Source: an uncultured Lachnospiraceae bacterium
GTDB taxonomy: Bacteria > Bacillota > Clostridia > Lachnospirales > Lachnospiraceae
Assembly: GCA_934432885.1 (NCBI GenBank)
Contig: CAKRYY010000038.1
Coordinates: forward strand, 1 to 27,414
DNA: 27,414 nt
Reading direction: 5' to 3'
Shown here one piece after another: positions 14,700-22,432 of this stretch; the first letter of the stretch is position 1; every line of letters starts with the position of its first letter. A program made the position numbers and the translations under genes. The notes under the pieces are model-generated. The model was not told the DNA's origin and made no database searches. It saw only the letters and a list, made by a program, of their open reading frames with translations.

Positions 14700-15235
14700 A
14701 TTCTCTTTTCCTCACATTCTATAAATTTGTTTACTGTACAATGAGAGTTAAGAGAACGCTTCCTTCCGTCCATATCCTGCATAAAAAAGATTAAAAACGG
14801 CGCTCTGTAAATATGACGGCTGTCGTGAAGCAGAAGCAGACTTTCACTGGATGCCGCATAAACTGACAGAAGTGTCAGAATGCAAAACAAAAACAGGAAC
14901 GAACGACGTTCATGTGAAAAAGAACGTAATGACTTCAGTCCTGTGGAGGCAGAAATAGCGCTATGCGTTCCGGTAATGCGTCTTGCAAGAAAGCTGACGG
15001 GCTGTGCCATGCCGGGTGCGCTCAGAAACAAAGTGCCCTTTACGGCAGCAGAGGAAACCGGGTAATCCGGCGCAGAAAAATCCTCTGCGGACGTGGAAAG
15101 CTGCTGCCTATCCTGCAAAAACTGAAGCTGGCGCGCCTCGGACAGAGCGGCGCAGCAATCGTTGCTGACGGTCAAGGTCAGCAAAAGCAGGAAAGCATAA
15201 ATAATGAAATTTCGTAATGTCTTTTGTCTCTGCAT
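14660..15235 (-). CDS. Two-helix membrane protein, DGRKR-tail family (copy 1)
   Basis: A 191-residue protein of unknown function. An N-terminal hydrophobic segment (FIIYAFLLLLTLTVS, about 10-24), a variable middle, and a second hydrophobic block (FLFLFCILTLLSVYAASSES, about 113-132) lead to HDSRH (137-141) and MQDMDGRKR (152-160). The same layout, at nearly the same positions, occurs in the protein at 21866-22360, so they are paralogs. This copy runs about 31 residues past DGRKR, into the next small gene, while the other copy stops two residues after it, suggesting a lost stop codon here. ATG 15235 is preceded by GGGGA; a TTG 15 nt earlier is less likely. It has its own promoter 26 nt upstream, after the ATPase gene. 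Confidence 0.7.
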   Translation of the reverse strand: MQRQKTLRNFIIYAFLLLLTLTVSNDCCAALSEARQLQFLQDRQQLSTSAEDFSAPDYPVSSAAVKGTLFLSAPGMAQPVSFLARRITGTHSAISASTGLKSLRSFSHERRSFLFLFCILTLLSVYAASSESLLLLHDSRHIYRAPFLIFFMQDMDGRKRSLNSHCTVNKFIECEEKRIWKSVSDFGLLSL

Positions 15236-15261
15236 ATCAATTCCCCACAAATATCGCTAAA

Positions 15262-15290
15262 AGTATAACAAAACAGGGGTGGAAATGCAA
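15262..15290 (-). promoter_or_regulatory. Promoter of DGRKR-tail copy 1
   Basis: On the minus strand TTGCAT (plus 15285-15290), 17 nt, TATACT (plus 15262-15267). The bases after it, TTTAGCGATATTTGTGGGGA and then ATTGATATG, resemble those after the TATACT of copy 2. Confidence 0.7.
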
Positions 15291-15293
15291 GAT

Positions 15294-17984
15294 TTAATCC
15301 TTTTCTTTGGAACGAAGCAGCCAGCCTGCAAAGAGGAACAGCTCGTGTGCCAGCAGAGGAAAAGCTGAAAGGAGCATAAGGAAGCTCCATTCTGAAGGCA
15401 GCAGATGGACTGTACCGAAGGCACGAATCAGGAAAGGCACTTCTGTGACTGCAAACTGTAGAAAGAAGCCGATGACAAAAGCCGCAAGCATAAGCTTGTT
15501 TTCGAGATGGTGCATCCGGAAAAAGGAAGTATGGATGCTTCGCATGCCAATCGCATGAAAAAGCTGCGACATGCCAAGCACGGTAAAGGCATAGGTCTGT
15601 GCCCTTGCAACGACTTCTCCCTGCCCTAAAGCGCCTGCAAGAAGAGAAAGGGAGGGAACTACGCCCTGTTTTACAAGCAGCATCCAGGGAAAAGCCAGAA
15701 AAGCACATAGGCTGATGACTGCAATCAGGATGCCATAAAAGCAGGTGCAGAGCAGACCACCGTCTGCAAATAGGCTTTCGCTGCGCTTTCGCGGTGGCAT
15801 ACGCATCAGGGCATTACCATCATTTTGGTCGACTCCAAGCGCCAGTGCCGGAAGGGAGTCTGTAATCAGGTTAATCCAGAGAATGTGGCTGGATTTTAAG
15901 GGTGCGGCGAGAGAGCAGGTCACGGCTAGAAACATGGTAAGCACCTCTCCCAGATTGGAGGAAAGCAGGAAGATGACAGATTTTTTGATGTTTTCATATA
16001 CGCCGCGGCCTTCCCTTACAGCTCCTGCAATGGTTGCAAAGTTATCATCTGTAAGAATGACGTCGGCAGCCTGTCTTGCAACATCGGTGCCATTTAACCC
16101 CATTGCAACGCCGACATCAGCAGCCTTTAAGGAGGGTGCGTCATTAACACCATCTCCTGTCATGGCAACAATATGGCCGGCAGACTGAAAAGCTCTGACA
16201 ATCTGCATTTTCTGCTCTGGGGAAATGCGTGCAAAAATACGCAGTGTATCTATCTGGTCTTTCAGCACCTCATCGGAGAGGGCGGCAAGCTCGCCGCCGG
16301 AAATACACTGTCTGCGGCTCTCTGCAATGCCCAGCTCTCTGGCAATGGCATAGGCGGTGTCAATATGATCCCCTGTAATCATCACAGTGCAGATTCCTGC
16401 CTGCTGGCAGGTGCGTACGGCAGGTGCGGCTTCTGGTCTTGCAGGGTCACGCATGCCAATCAGTCCGACAAAAATGAGGTCATCCTCAAGAGGACCTGCC
16501 TCGTCCTGCTTCATACCGAGCGCAAGGACGCGGAGGGCATCCTTTGACATGGACTGCATAGCACTGCGGATGTCGACAGTGGCGGCAGGGGTAAGCGGAG
16601 AAACCTTTCCCTGCAGCAGAATGTGCCGACAGTGTTTCAGCAGCTCATCAGGCGCACCCTTGGTGTAGCTGACGCTCTGACGCCCCTTCCGGTGCAGCGT
16701 TGTCATCATTTTACGGACAGAATCAAAGGGCAGCTCCTGGATTCTGGGCATGGAACGTTCCAGGGCTTCCCGGCAGAAGCCATGCCTGGCAGAAAGCTTC
16801 AGAAGCGCAAGCTCGGTAGGGTCGCCCATGCCCTGACCAGTTTCAGATTCAAAAGCAGCGTCATTACATAAGGTTATGCCTGCCAGCAAATCAAAATGAG
16901 AATTGTGTGAAAGTGACTCCGCAGGCAGAAGCGAGCCGTCACAGAAGGCGGCAACTGCATACATTTTATTCTGCGTCAGCGTTCCTGTTTTATCGGAGCA
17001 GACAACGCTGACAGCGCCGAGCGTTTCTACGGAAGGAAGCCTGCGGATAATGGTGTTGACCCTTACCATACGGGTGACGCTGAGCGCGAGACAGATGGTA
17101 ACGATTGCGGGCAGCCCCTCTGGCACAGCAGCTACTGCAAGGGAGATGGCGGTAATCAGCATGTCGAAAAGATTGCGGTGCTGCAAAACACCGATGAGAA
17201 AGAGAGCGGCGCAGAGCAGCAGGGAAAGGATGCTCAGCATGGAGCCAAGCTCGCCCAGCCGCTTTTGCAGGGGCGTCGGCGCTTCCTTTGCATCCTGAAT
17301 CAGAGAGGCAATTTTGCCAATCTGAGTCTGCAAGCCGGTAGCAGTTACGATTCCCTGTCCGCGTCCATAGGTTACAATGGTTGACATATATGCCATATTG
17401 GTACGGTCGCCGAGTGGAATCTGCTGCGCATCTGCACCGGCCCCCGGCGTAAGCGGTGCGGTATTTTTTTCAGCAGGAAGTGCTTCGCCGGTCAGGGCGG
17501 ATTCATCAATTTTCAGGCTTTCCGCCTCCGTCAGACGCAGGTCCGCAGGAATGAGGCAGCCTGCTTCCAGACAGATAAGGTCGCCTGTGACAAGCTCGCT
17601 GGCGGGAATCTGCATCTGCCTGCCGTCACGGATAACGATGGCGTGGGGACTGGAAAGCCTCTTGAGAGAGTCCAGCGCTTTTTGCGCTTTGCCCTCCTGT
17701 ACCAGACCGATTGCCGCATTCATCAGAACAACAAAAAGGATGATGACGGTATCGCTGACCTCACCAAGCAGCAGGGATACTGCAGCAGCAGCGAGCAGTA
17801 CATAGATGAGCGGGTCACAGAGTTGCTCGAGAAATTTTGCCCACAGAGGCCCTGGGGCAGCCTCCGGCAGTTCATTTCTGCCGTCCTTTTGCAACCTGCG
17901 TTTTGCTTCTTCCTGGGAAATGCCACGTTTTGCATCAGTTTTACATTCCATGCACAGCGCCTGTATGCTTTTTTGTTCAAACAT
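15294..17984 (-). CDS. P-type cation ATPase, probably calcium-type (P2A)
   Basis: An 896-residue membrane pump that hydrolyses ATP to move a cation, probably Ca2+ export. In order: the cation-ATPase N-terminal domain (1-70); the actuator with TGEALP (165-170); membrane helix 4 PEGLP (288-292), diagnostic of the SERCA/PMCA-like branch; the phosphorylation site DKTGTLT with Asp331; the nucleotide domain with [16 protein letters not shown] and [18 protein letters not shown]; then the C-terminal six helices with the NLGEVL and [15 protein letters not shown] ion-site motifs. All catalytic residues are intact. The length is normal for bacterial Ca2+ ATPases such as YloB/LMCA1. AAGGA precedes the ATG. 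A separate promoter separates it from the following small membrane protein. Mn2+ or another divalent ion is an alternative substrate. Confidence 0.93.
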   Translation of the reverse strand: MFEQKSIQALCMECKTDAKRGISQEEAKRRLQKDGRNELPEAAPGPLWAKFLEQLCDPLIYVLLAAAAVSLLLGEVSDTVIILFVVLMNAAIGLVQEGKAQKALDSLKRLSSPHAIVIRDGRQMQIPASELVTGDLICLEAGCLIPADLRLTEAESLKIDESALTGEALPAEKNTAPLTPGAGADAQQIPLGDRTNMAYMSTIVTYGRGQGIVTATGLQTQIGKIASLIQDAKEAPTPLQKRLGELGSMLSILSLLLCAALFLIGVLQHRNLFDMLITAISLAVAAVPEGLPAIVTICLALSVTRMVRVNTIIRRLPSVETLGAVSVVCSDKTGTLTQNKMYAVAAFCDGSLLPAESLSHNSHFDLLAGITLCNDAAFESETGQGMGDPTELALLKLSARHGFCREALERSMPRIQELPFDSVRKMMTTLHRKGRQSVSYTKGAPDELLKHCRHILLQGKVSPLTPAATVDIRSAMQSMSKDALRVLALGMKQDEAGPLEDDLIFVGLIGMRDPARPEAAPAVRTCQQAGICTVMITGDHIDTAYAIARELGIAESRRQCISGGELAALSDEVLKDQIDTLRIFARISPEQKMQIVRAFQSAGHIVAMTGDGVNDAPSLKAADVGVAMGLNGTDVARQAADVILTDDNFATIAGAVREGRGVYENIKKSVIFLLSSNLGEVLTMFLAVTCSLAAPLKSSHILWINLITDSLPALALGVDQNDGNALMRMPPRKRSESLFADGGLLCTCFYGILIAVISLCAFLAFPWMLLVKQGVVPSLSLLAGALGQGEVVARAQTYAFTVLGMSQLFHAIGMRSIHTSFFRMHHLENKLMLAAFVIGFFLQFAVTEVPFLIRAFGTVHLLPSEWSFLMLLSAFPLLAHELFLFAGWLLRSKEKD

Positions 17985-18215
17985 AGTCGTTCCATCCTTT
18001 CTGATTCTTGTACAACCTTATGCCTGTCAATGTTTAAATATGATTGCAGAATAGGAAAGCCTGCGCTGTTTATGTCTTTTTTGGGTCTTTTTGGGTATAA
18101 TTTCTGCCATTCCCTTGAAAGCGTGGAAAAAAGAAAATAAGATAATCATAGTGAAATGATTCTGCGGATCAATAAAGGCAAAGGATAAAAACGGAAAACG
18201 AATGGGAGGAAGAAA

Positions 18216-18800
18216 ATGAAAAAAAGAATTATCGGTATTATGATGGCACTGCTTTTGTGCACAGCAAATGTATCGATGGGAATTGCGGATACCACGATTG
18301 TTTCAGAGGCGCATTCCGGAAGGACAGACGCAAACGGCGGACACAGGGATAATAAGAATAAGAGCGGTCTTGGCCCATATCATTATCACTGCGGCGGCAA
18401 CCCTGCACATTTGCATGAGGGTGGTATTTGCCCTTATGCCGGAGGCGTGCAGACACCCGCACAGGAGGTGATAATACAGCCCGTACCGGAGCAGGCAGAT
18501 GGTACATCGGCGGTTTTTGCAGCGGATGCAGCTGCAATCGAATCTGTGATATATAACACCGCTTTTTATGCGGCAGCAAATCCTGATGTTGTGCAGCTGG
18601 TCGGAACGGATGCACAGGCATTGTATCAGCATTTTGTGACCTCGGGCATGGCGGAGGGACGACAGGGAGCTGCGACCTTTAATGTGCAGGTCTACATAGC
18701 TTCCAATCCAGACCTTGCAGCAGTGCTTGGAAATGATTTGCCGGCATATTATAACCATTATTTATTGCAGGGGCAGTTCGAGGGCAGGAGAGCATATTAA
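18216..18800 (+). CDS. Secreted YHYH-motif protein with two C-terminal repeats
   Basis: A 194-residue exported protein. Residues 1-24 are a signal peptide (KKRIIGIMMALLLCTANVSM, then GIA). Next comes a YHYH-type block: GRTDANGGHRDNKNKSGLGP, YHYHCGGNPAHLHEGGICPY (YHYH at 55-58), rich in His and Cys and probably metal-binding. An Ala/Pro/Gln linker follows, then two repeats of about 40 residues: FYAAANPDVVQLVGTDAQAL, YQHFVTSGMAEGRQ and VYIASNPDLAAVLGNDLPAY, YNHYLLQGQFEGRR. These NPD...YxHYxxxGxxEGR units recur in secreted proteins of gut Clostridia. RBS GGGAGGA. It is divergent from the ATPase gene. The role is unknown; a cell-surface function is suggested. Confidence 0.85.
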   Translation: MKKRIIGIMMALLLCTANVSMGIADTTIVSEAHSGRTDANGGHRDNKNKSGLGPYHYHCGGNPAHLHEGGICPYAGGVQTPAQEVIIQPVPEQADGTSAVFAADAAAIESVIYNTAFYAAANPDVVQLVGTDAQALYQHFVTSGMAEGRQGAATFNVQVYIASNPDLAAVLGNDLPAYYNHYLLQGQFEGRRAY

Positions 18801-18901
18801 GTTAAAAAACTGTTAAGAAATCACAAAATAAGACGATATATAATGCGAAAGCTATGGAGAGCATTTTATTTTTCAGGAAGAAGAATAAAGTGCTTTTCTG
18901 C

Positions 18902-18933
18902 ATAATAGGAAATTCCTCTGAATTTCCTATTAT
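18902..18933. repeat. Perfect 14-bp inverted repeat
   Basis: ATAATAGGAAATTC (18902-18915), loop CTCT, GAATTTCCTATTAT (18920-18933). No T-run follows on either strand, so it is not a standard terminator, though it sits about 100 bases after the YHYH gene. It may stabilise the transcript end or act as a protein site. The rest of the gap to 18999 shows only a short TGCGC/GCGCA pair near 18944-18960. Confidence 0.6.
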
Positions 18934-18999
18934 ACAAAAATAAGATGCGCAATGGACGCGCACTTCATTTTAAAATTTATTTCACAGGAGGGGCATTGT

Positions 19000-19647
19000 A
19001 TGCAGACAGTAACAAATGGAAGCTGGCAGGAAGCCTTTCATCAGTACAGGGATGAAATTTTGACGAAAATCCGTAAAGGCGATACAGAGCAGTCGATTGC
19101 AATCGGCGGCGGAGAATTTACACAGACCCAGTGGAACAGGGCTTTAAAGAATATAGATGAGCAGCTTGAAGATATCAAGGAAGAACAGGCGCAGCGCCTT
19201 GCAAAAAATGCAAAGGAGCAGGCGGAGGATGCACTCGCCCAGAAGGCGGTGCAGCGAAATGAGGCGGCAAAGGTGATGCAGGCGGCTTTTGGAAACCGCA
19301 GTCTGGAGGAAAGCATGCGGGAAGTTGGAAAAACGCCATATTCTGAGCTGGCAAAAGACGGAGAAATCACGTATAATGGAATTACCTTTGTGTGCGATGA
19401 GAGAACGAACAGCATTTGTCTTGGAGATGTAAGCGACCCGAAGGATACGCTGGTAATTCCACTTGAAAACGGCGGAAGCCTGAAGGTAAACAGGAATAAT
19501 CTGGATGAACTGCAAAGGGCGATTGGCATGTTTTCGCCGGAGGACATCAATCGAATTCTGAATGCTATCGCAAAGGACAAGAAAGCAAGAGAAATGCAGA
19601 TGGAGCTGGAAGAAGAAAAGAATGATCCAAAACAGATTGAAGACTGA
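19000..19647 (+). CDS. Charged cytoplasmic protein of unknown function
   Basis: A 215-residue soluble protein with no membrane segment or signal. The start ATG 19000 has AGGAGGGG at 18986-18993; an in-frame ATG at 18952 has none. Residues 10-60 resemble an opening block (WQEAFHQYRDEILTKIRKGD, then IAIGGGEFTQTQWNRALKNI) followed by a long Glu/Lys/Ala-rich helix (DEQLEDIKEEQAQRLAKNAK, EQAEDALAQKAVQRNEAAKV) that looks like a coiled coil. The second half, GEITYNGITFVCDERTNSIC to PLENGGSLKVNRNNLDEL, resembles a small beta module, and the C-terminus is helical and acidic. I do not recognise the family. It overlaps the DUF2752 gene by 26 nt. Confidence 0.75.
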   Translation: MQTVTNGSWQEAFHQYRDEILTKIRKGDTEQSIAIGGGEFTQTQWNRALKNIDEQLEDIKEEQAQRLAKNAKEQAEDALAQKAVQRNEAAKVMQAAFGNRSLEESMREVGKTPYSELAKDGEITYNGITFVCDERTNSICLGDVSDPKDTLVIPLENGGSLKVNRNNLDELQRAIGMFSPEDINRILNAIAKDKKAREMQMELEEEKNDPKQIED

Positions 19648-20095
19648 CATAAAAGAGTTTGCGCCTGCGGGAATTGCACTGATTATTTATAATCTGCTGA
19701 CACGGTATTTTTTTCATGCGTTTTGTCCTATGGTAATAATAACGGGACTTCCGTGTCCGGGCTGTGGAATGACGCGGGCGGTATGGTATCTTATGACAGG
19801 ACAGGTAAGCCGTTCTTTCGCCATGCACCCGCTGGTGGGATTATGGCTTTTCCTGATTTTTGGATGGGCATTTGCAAGGTATGTTAAGGGACGCAGCGGC
19901 TGGGAGGGACGCAGAAGATTCCAGCTCTGCGTTATCTTTGTGCTTACGGCGACGGTGCTTTTGTATATTTACAGAATGTATACCATTTTTCCGGGCAGAG
20001 CGCCAATGACGTATACGGGAGACAATATACTGGAGCACTGGATTCCACGATACCGCCAAAGCATTTTGCATCTTTTTAAGTTGTGGCATCCCTAA
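19622..20095 (+). CDS. DUF2752 membrane protein
   Basis: A 157-residue integral membrane protein with the DUF2752 signature LPCPGCGMTRAVW (CPGCGMTRA at about 45-53), followed by a His in AMHPLVGLWLFLIFGW. Membrane segments are about 16-33, 66-86 and 98-116. DUF2752 proteins are small, widespread and of unknown role; the paired Cys may bind a metal or be redox active. The start ATG 19622 lies inside the end of the upstream gene with only a weak GA-rich RBS, which suggests translational coupling. The upstream charged protein is its probable partner. The call rests on the CPGCGMTR motif, which is distinctive. Confidence 0.85.
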   Translation: MIQNRLKTDIKEFAPAGIALIIYNLLTRYFFHAFCPMVIITGLPCPGCGMTRAVWYLMTGQVSRSFAMHPLVGLWLFLIFGWAFARYVKGRSGWEGRRRFQLCVIFVLTATVLLYIYRMYTIFPGRAPMTYTGDNILEHWIPRYRQSILHLFKLWHP

Positions 20096-20105
20096 GCGCA
20101 TGATA

Positions 20106-20167
20106 TAATGAGCCTCAAAGGAAAGCAAGCGCCTCTGAAAGAGGCATTTGCTTTCCTGGGCTCATTA
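20106..20167. repeat. Long imperfect hairpin element
   Basis: TAATGAGCC (20106-20114) pairs with GGCTCATTA (20159-20167), AGGAAAGCAA (20119-20128) with TTGCTTTCCT (20148-20157), and GCCTCT (20131-20136) with AGAGGC (20140-20145) around GAA. The 62-nt structure is followed by a second hairpin TCCTGC-GAA-GCAGGA around 20179-20193. It lies 10 bases after the DUF2752 stop. There is no T-run, so it looks like a repeated palindromic element more than a terminator. Confidence 0.75.
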
Positions 20168-20207
20168 ACGAACGAATGTCCTGCGAAGCAGGATGAAGAG
20201 CGCGGCA

Positions 20208-20318
20208 GCGCGGATTCGTGAGTTCACAAAACAAAGCGCGGATTCGTGAGTTCACAAAACAAAGCGCGGATTCGTGAGTTCGCAAGACAAAGAGTGTGGG
20301 TTTGTGAGTTTACAAAAC
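20208..20318. repeat. 28-bp tandem repeat, about four copies
   Basis: Units of 28 bp begin GCGCGGATTCGTGAGTTCAC and end AAAACAAA. Copies 1 (20208-20235) and 2 (20236-20263) are identical, copy 3 (20264-20291) differs at two bases, and copy 4 (20292-20318) is diverged and one base short. Each copy contains the small palindrome GTGA-GT-TCAC (GTGA-GT-TCGC in copy 3). ACGAAT upstream near 20172-20177 can pair with ATTCGT of the first unit, enclosing two hairpins. Confidence 0.9.
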
Positions 20319-20368
20319 GCGTTTTTCCAGATTCGCGCATGAAAAAAAGGAAGTAAAGAGGAGAAGAA

Positions 20369-20722
20369 ATGGACAACAATCAGATGTATCAGCAGAACCA
20401 GACCACCCAGCAGGAGAATTCACAGTATTCCTCCTATTATGAAGCACCGGTGCAGCCGCAGATTCAGATGCCGGAGCCGCAGCAGGAATTAGAAGAACCG
20501 GTATCCTTGGGGGAATGGATGATTTCCATGCTGCTTATGTGTATCCCCTGTGTAAACATTATTTTGATGTTTATCTGGGCATTCAGCAGCACGGAAAAAA
20601 AGAGCAAGTCCAATTATTTTAAGGCAGCTTTAATCTGGATGGGTATCAGCATTGTGCTGGGCATCATTATGACGGTGCTTATGTCCGTAGGAATGATAGC
20701 GGCAATGAGCTCCATGCAGTAA
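20369..20722 (+). CDS. Small membrane protein with Gln-rich N-terminus
   Basis: A 117-residue protein. Residues 1-45 are hydrophilic and rich in Gln, Asn, Pro and Glu (MDNNQMYQQNQTTQQENSQY, then QPQIQMPEPQQELEE). Then come two membrane helices (about 50-68: WMISMLLMCIPCVNIILMFI; and about 84-112: ALIWMGISIVLGIIMTVLMS) joined by SSTEKKSKSNYFKA. This layout (low-complexity N-terminus, LGxWMxxxLLxxIPxVNIIL, W-F, then NYFKA) is common in small Clostridia membrane proteins; no function is known. RBS GAGGAG at the start. It converges with the methyltransferase gene 11 bases away. Confidence 0.8.
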   Translation: MDNNQMYQQNQTTQQENSQYSSYYEAPVQPQIQMPEPQQELEEPVSLGEWMISMLLMCIPCVNIILMFIWAFSSTEKKSKSNYFKAALIWMGISIVLGIIMTVLMSVGMIAAMSSMQ

Positions 20723-20733
20723 AGCCGTGGAGG

Positions 20734-21594
20734 CTATCGGCACCAGCGTCCAGAAGCTCCGCAGGGAAGAATGAGTCCGCTGCCTGTTACCGGCAGACCG
20801 ATTTCCTCGGATTCGACATGGCCGCCGAACTTTTTGACGATAACGCTGTTTATCATATAGGACAGAACGGCTGGCTGCAGTCCTGTCGTATAGGAGTTGA
20901 TGAGATAAAACAGTGCATCCTTTGACAGAATCTGCGCGGTGAGTTCGATAAAGGGGTAGATGGAATCTTCAATTTTCCAGATTTCCCCTTTTGGACCTCT
21001 GCCATAAGAGGGCGGATCCAGAATAATGCCGTCGTATGTATTGCCGCGCCGGATTTCTCTTTCTACAAATTTGACACAGTCATCCACAAGCCAGCGGATA
21101 GGAGCGCCTGAAAGACCGGAAGCGGCGGCATTTTCCTTTGCCCAGCCGACCATGCCCTTTGAGGCATCTACATGCACTACTTCGGCGCCTGCCTTTGCAG
21201 CGGCAAGTGTCGCGCCGCCCGTATAGGCGAAAAGATTCAAAACCCGGACGGGCTTTTTAGCTGCTTTGATTTTTTCGGAAAACCAGTTCCAGTTGACAGC
21301 CTGTTCAGGAAAAAGACCGGTATGCTTGAATTTAAAAGGCTTTAAATGAAATTGCAGGTCGCGGTAATGAATCGTCCATTCATCGGGCATACGGAAAAAT
21401 TCCCAGTCTCCGCCGCCCTTGCTGCTGCGGTGATAATGACCGTTTGGCTTCTTCCAGCGAGGGTCCTTTTTGGGCGTATTCCAGATGACCTGCGGATCCG
21501 GGCGAATCAGAATATAATCCCCCCAACGCTCCAGCTTTTCTCCGCCGGAGGTATCCAGCACTTCATAGTCTTTCCAATTGTCTGCAATCCACAT
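20734..21594 (-). CDS. Class I SAM-dependent methyltransferase (RlmI-like)
   Basis: A 286-residue S-adenosylmethionine methyltransferase, related to the rRNA methyltransferases of the RlmI/RlmK/YccW type. Motif I is VLNLFAYTGGATLAAAKAGA (about 118-137), with the acidic motif II residue in HVDAS, motif IV DDCVKF and the catalytic LDPPSYGRG (about 192-200), the NPPY-like loop of nucleic-acid methyltransferases. The front third (EVLDTSGGEKLERWGDYILI, then RPDPQVIW) is the family's usual start, so I favour ATG at 21594 with GGGAG upstream; an upstream in-frame start at 21684 would add 30 residues without an RBS. The target is probably rRNA but is not proven. Confidence 0.82.
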   Translation of the reverse strand: MWIADNWKDYEVLDTSGGEKLERWGDYILIRPDPQVIWNTPKKDPRWKKPNGHYHRSSKGGGDWEFFRMPDEWTIHYRDLQFHLKPFKFKHTGLFPEQAVNWNWFSEKIKAAKKPVRVLNLFAYTGGATLAAAKAGAEVVHVDASKGMVGWAKENAAASGLSGAPIRWLVDDCVKFVEREIRRGNTYDGIILDPPSYGRGPKGEIWKIEDSIYPFIELTAQILSKDALFYLINSYTTGLQPAVLSYMINSVIVKKFGGHVESEEIGLPVTGSGLILPCGASGRWCR

Positions 21595-21766
21595 GGCATA
21601 AGTCTCCCAATTCTTTGTTTCTCGCGCAGCCATCAGGGCTTCTGCGTTATATATCCTATAACATAGCATATTATGATTGACCATACAAGCGGATTTGCCA
21701 ACGGCGCAATAGAACAGTAAAACAATACAGATGCATCTGCCAGATAAAACAATTCGTTTTGCATGA

Positions 21767-21792
21767 TGGAAACGTTGGCGGAAACGTTATCA
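21767..21792. promoter_or_regulatory. Two overlapping cre-like (CcpA/LacI-type) sites
   Basis: TGGAAACGTTGGCG (21767-21780) and CGGAAACGTTATCA (21779-21792) each fit the cre consensus WTGNAANCGNWNNCW at nearly all fixed positions. They repeat GGAAACGTT exactly 12 bp apart. Relative to the predicted start at about 21847 they centre at -73.5 and -61.5, upstream of the -35. That position is usual for CcpA activation; the regulator is not proven. Confidence 0.6.
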
Positions 21793-21811
21793 AAAAAACA
21801 GACAGGAAACC

Positions 21812-21840
21812 TTGTGCTTCGACCGTTATTTTGGTATACT
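21812..21840 (+). promoter_or_regulatory. Promoter of DGRKR-tail copy 2
   Basis: TTGTGC (21812-21817), 17 nt and TATACT (21835-21840). The following leader CGTCATAATACTTATGGGGG, then ATTTTATG, matches that of copy 1 in layout and several bases. A TTG start proposed for the coding frame at 21812 is this -35 box. Confidence 0.7.
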
Positions 21841-21865
21841 CGTCATAATACTTATGGGGGATTTT

Positions 21866-22360
21866 ATGCGGGAACATAGAGCGGCACTGCGAAAAGGGAT
21901 GATTTTTGCACTCCTGCTTCTGATGACAGTAAGCGGAGTCTGCGGACGCTGTATCGAGATGCCACAGGGACAACAGGGGAGTTGTCAGGAACAGATACAG
22001 GCACAGTGGGAGCAGTCTGCCCTGATACAGGAATATGCAGTGACAATGGGTCTGCGGCAGAAGGAGCCGATGACGATCACAATCAGCGACGGTTTTCTGA
22101 TTCGCAGTGTAGAGCTGTGGAGAGATCTGGCAAAAGAGCTGCGCACGACAAATGTTTTCCGTGAAATGACAGGGAGCGTCCGCCTTTCAGCGGTAAGAGG
22201 ACGCACAAATTTCTTATTTTTCTGCATTTTATCTGCGCTGACAGCATACGCTGATTTCAGTATATGTCTTTATGTATTACATGACAGTCGTCATGTGGGT
22301 AAAACCCCGTTTACAATTTTATTTATGCAGGATACAGACGGCCGAAAACGAATTTTCTGA
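21866..22360 (+). CDS. Two-helix membrane protein, DGRKR-tail family (copy 2)
   Basis: A 164-residue protein of unknown function, paralogous to the protein encoded at 14660-15235. An N-terminal hydrophobic helix (about 8-24: LRKGMIFALLLLMTVSGVC) is followed by a Gln/Glu-rich middle (residues about 30-110, probably outside the membrane). The second hydrophobic block is FLFFCILSALTAYADFSICL (about 116-135), leading to HDSRH (139-143), PFTILF and MQDTDGRKR (154-162), then only IF. RBS GGGGGA is 4 nt before ATG 21866. The gene lies 72 nt before cstA with no convincing terminator between, so the two may be co-transcribed from the promoter with cre-like sites. Confidence 0.75.
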   Translation: MREHRAALRKGMIFALLLLMTVSGVCGRCIEMPQGQQGSCQEQIQAQWEQSALIQEYAVTMGLRQKEPMTITISDGFLIRSVELWRDLAKELRTTNVFREMTGSVRLSAVRGRTNFLFFCILSALTAYADFSICLYVLHDSRHVGKTPFTILFMQDTDGRKRIF

Positions 22361-22432
22361 CTTTGGGCAAAATGCCCGATATTTCTCAGGAAGGAAGTAC
22401 AAAAGAGAGTATTTTGAAGGAGGAAAATAGGA

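Noticed and set aside
15178..15708. 176-codon minus-strand frame within the ATPase 3' end
   Set aside because: It is another frame of the same strand inside the ATPase gene and contains no recognisable motif.
18854..18943. Possible 29-residue peptide
   Set aside because: No ribosome site is present and it overlaps the 14-bp inverted repeat; the composition gives no support.
19041..19679. Long open frame on the minus strand (212 codons, Ser/Phe-rich)
   Set aside because: It is the complement of the charged protein gene; the Ser/Phe/Ala bias is the mirror image of Glu/Lys/Ala codons.
20208..20318. CRISPR array
   Set aside because: The 28-bp units are directly adjacent with no spacers and no cas genes are in the window.
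21812..21865. Upstream TTG start of the DGRKR-tail copy 2
   Set aside because: The TTG is the promoter -35; GGGGGA precedes ATG 21866.
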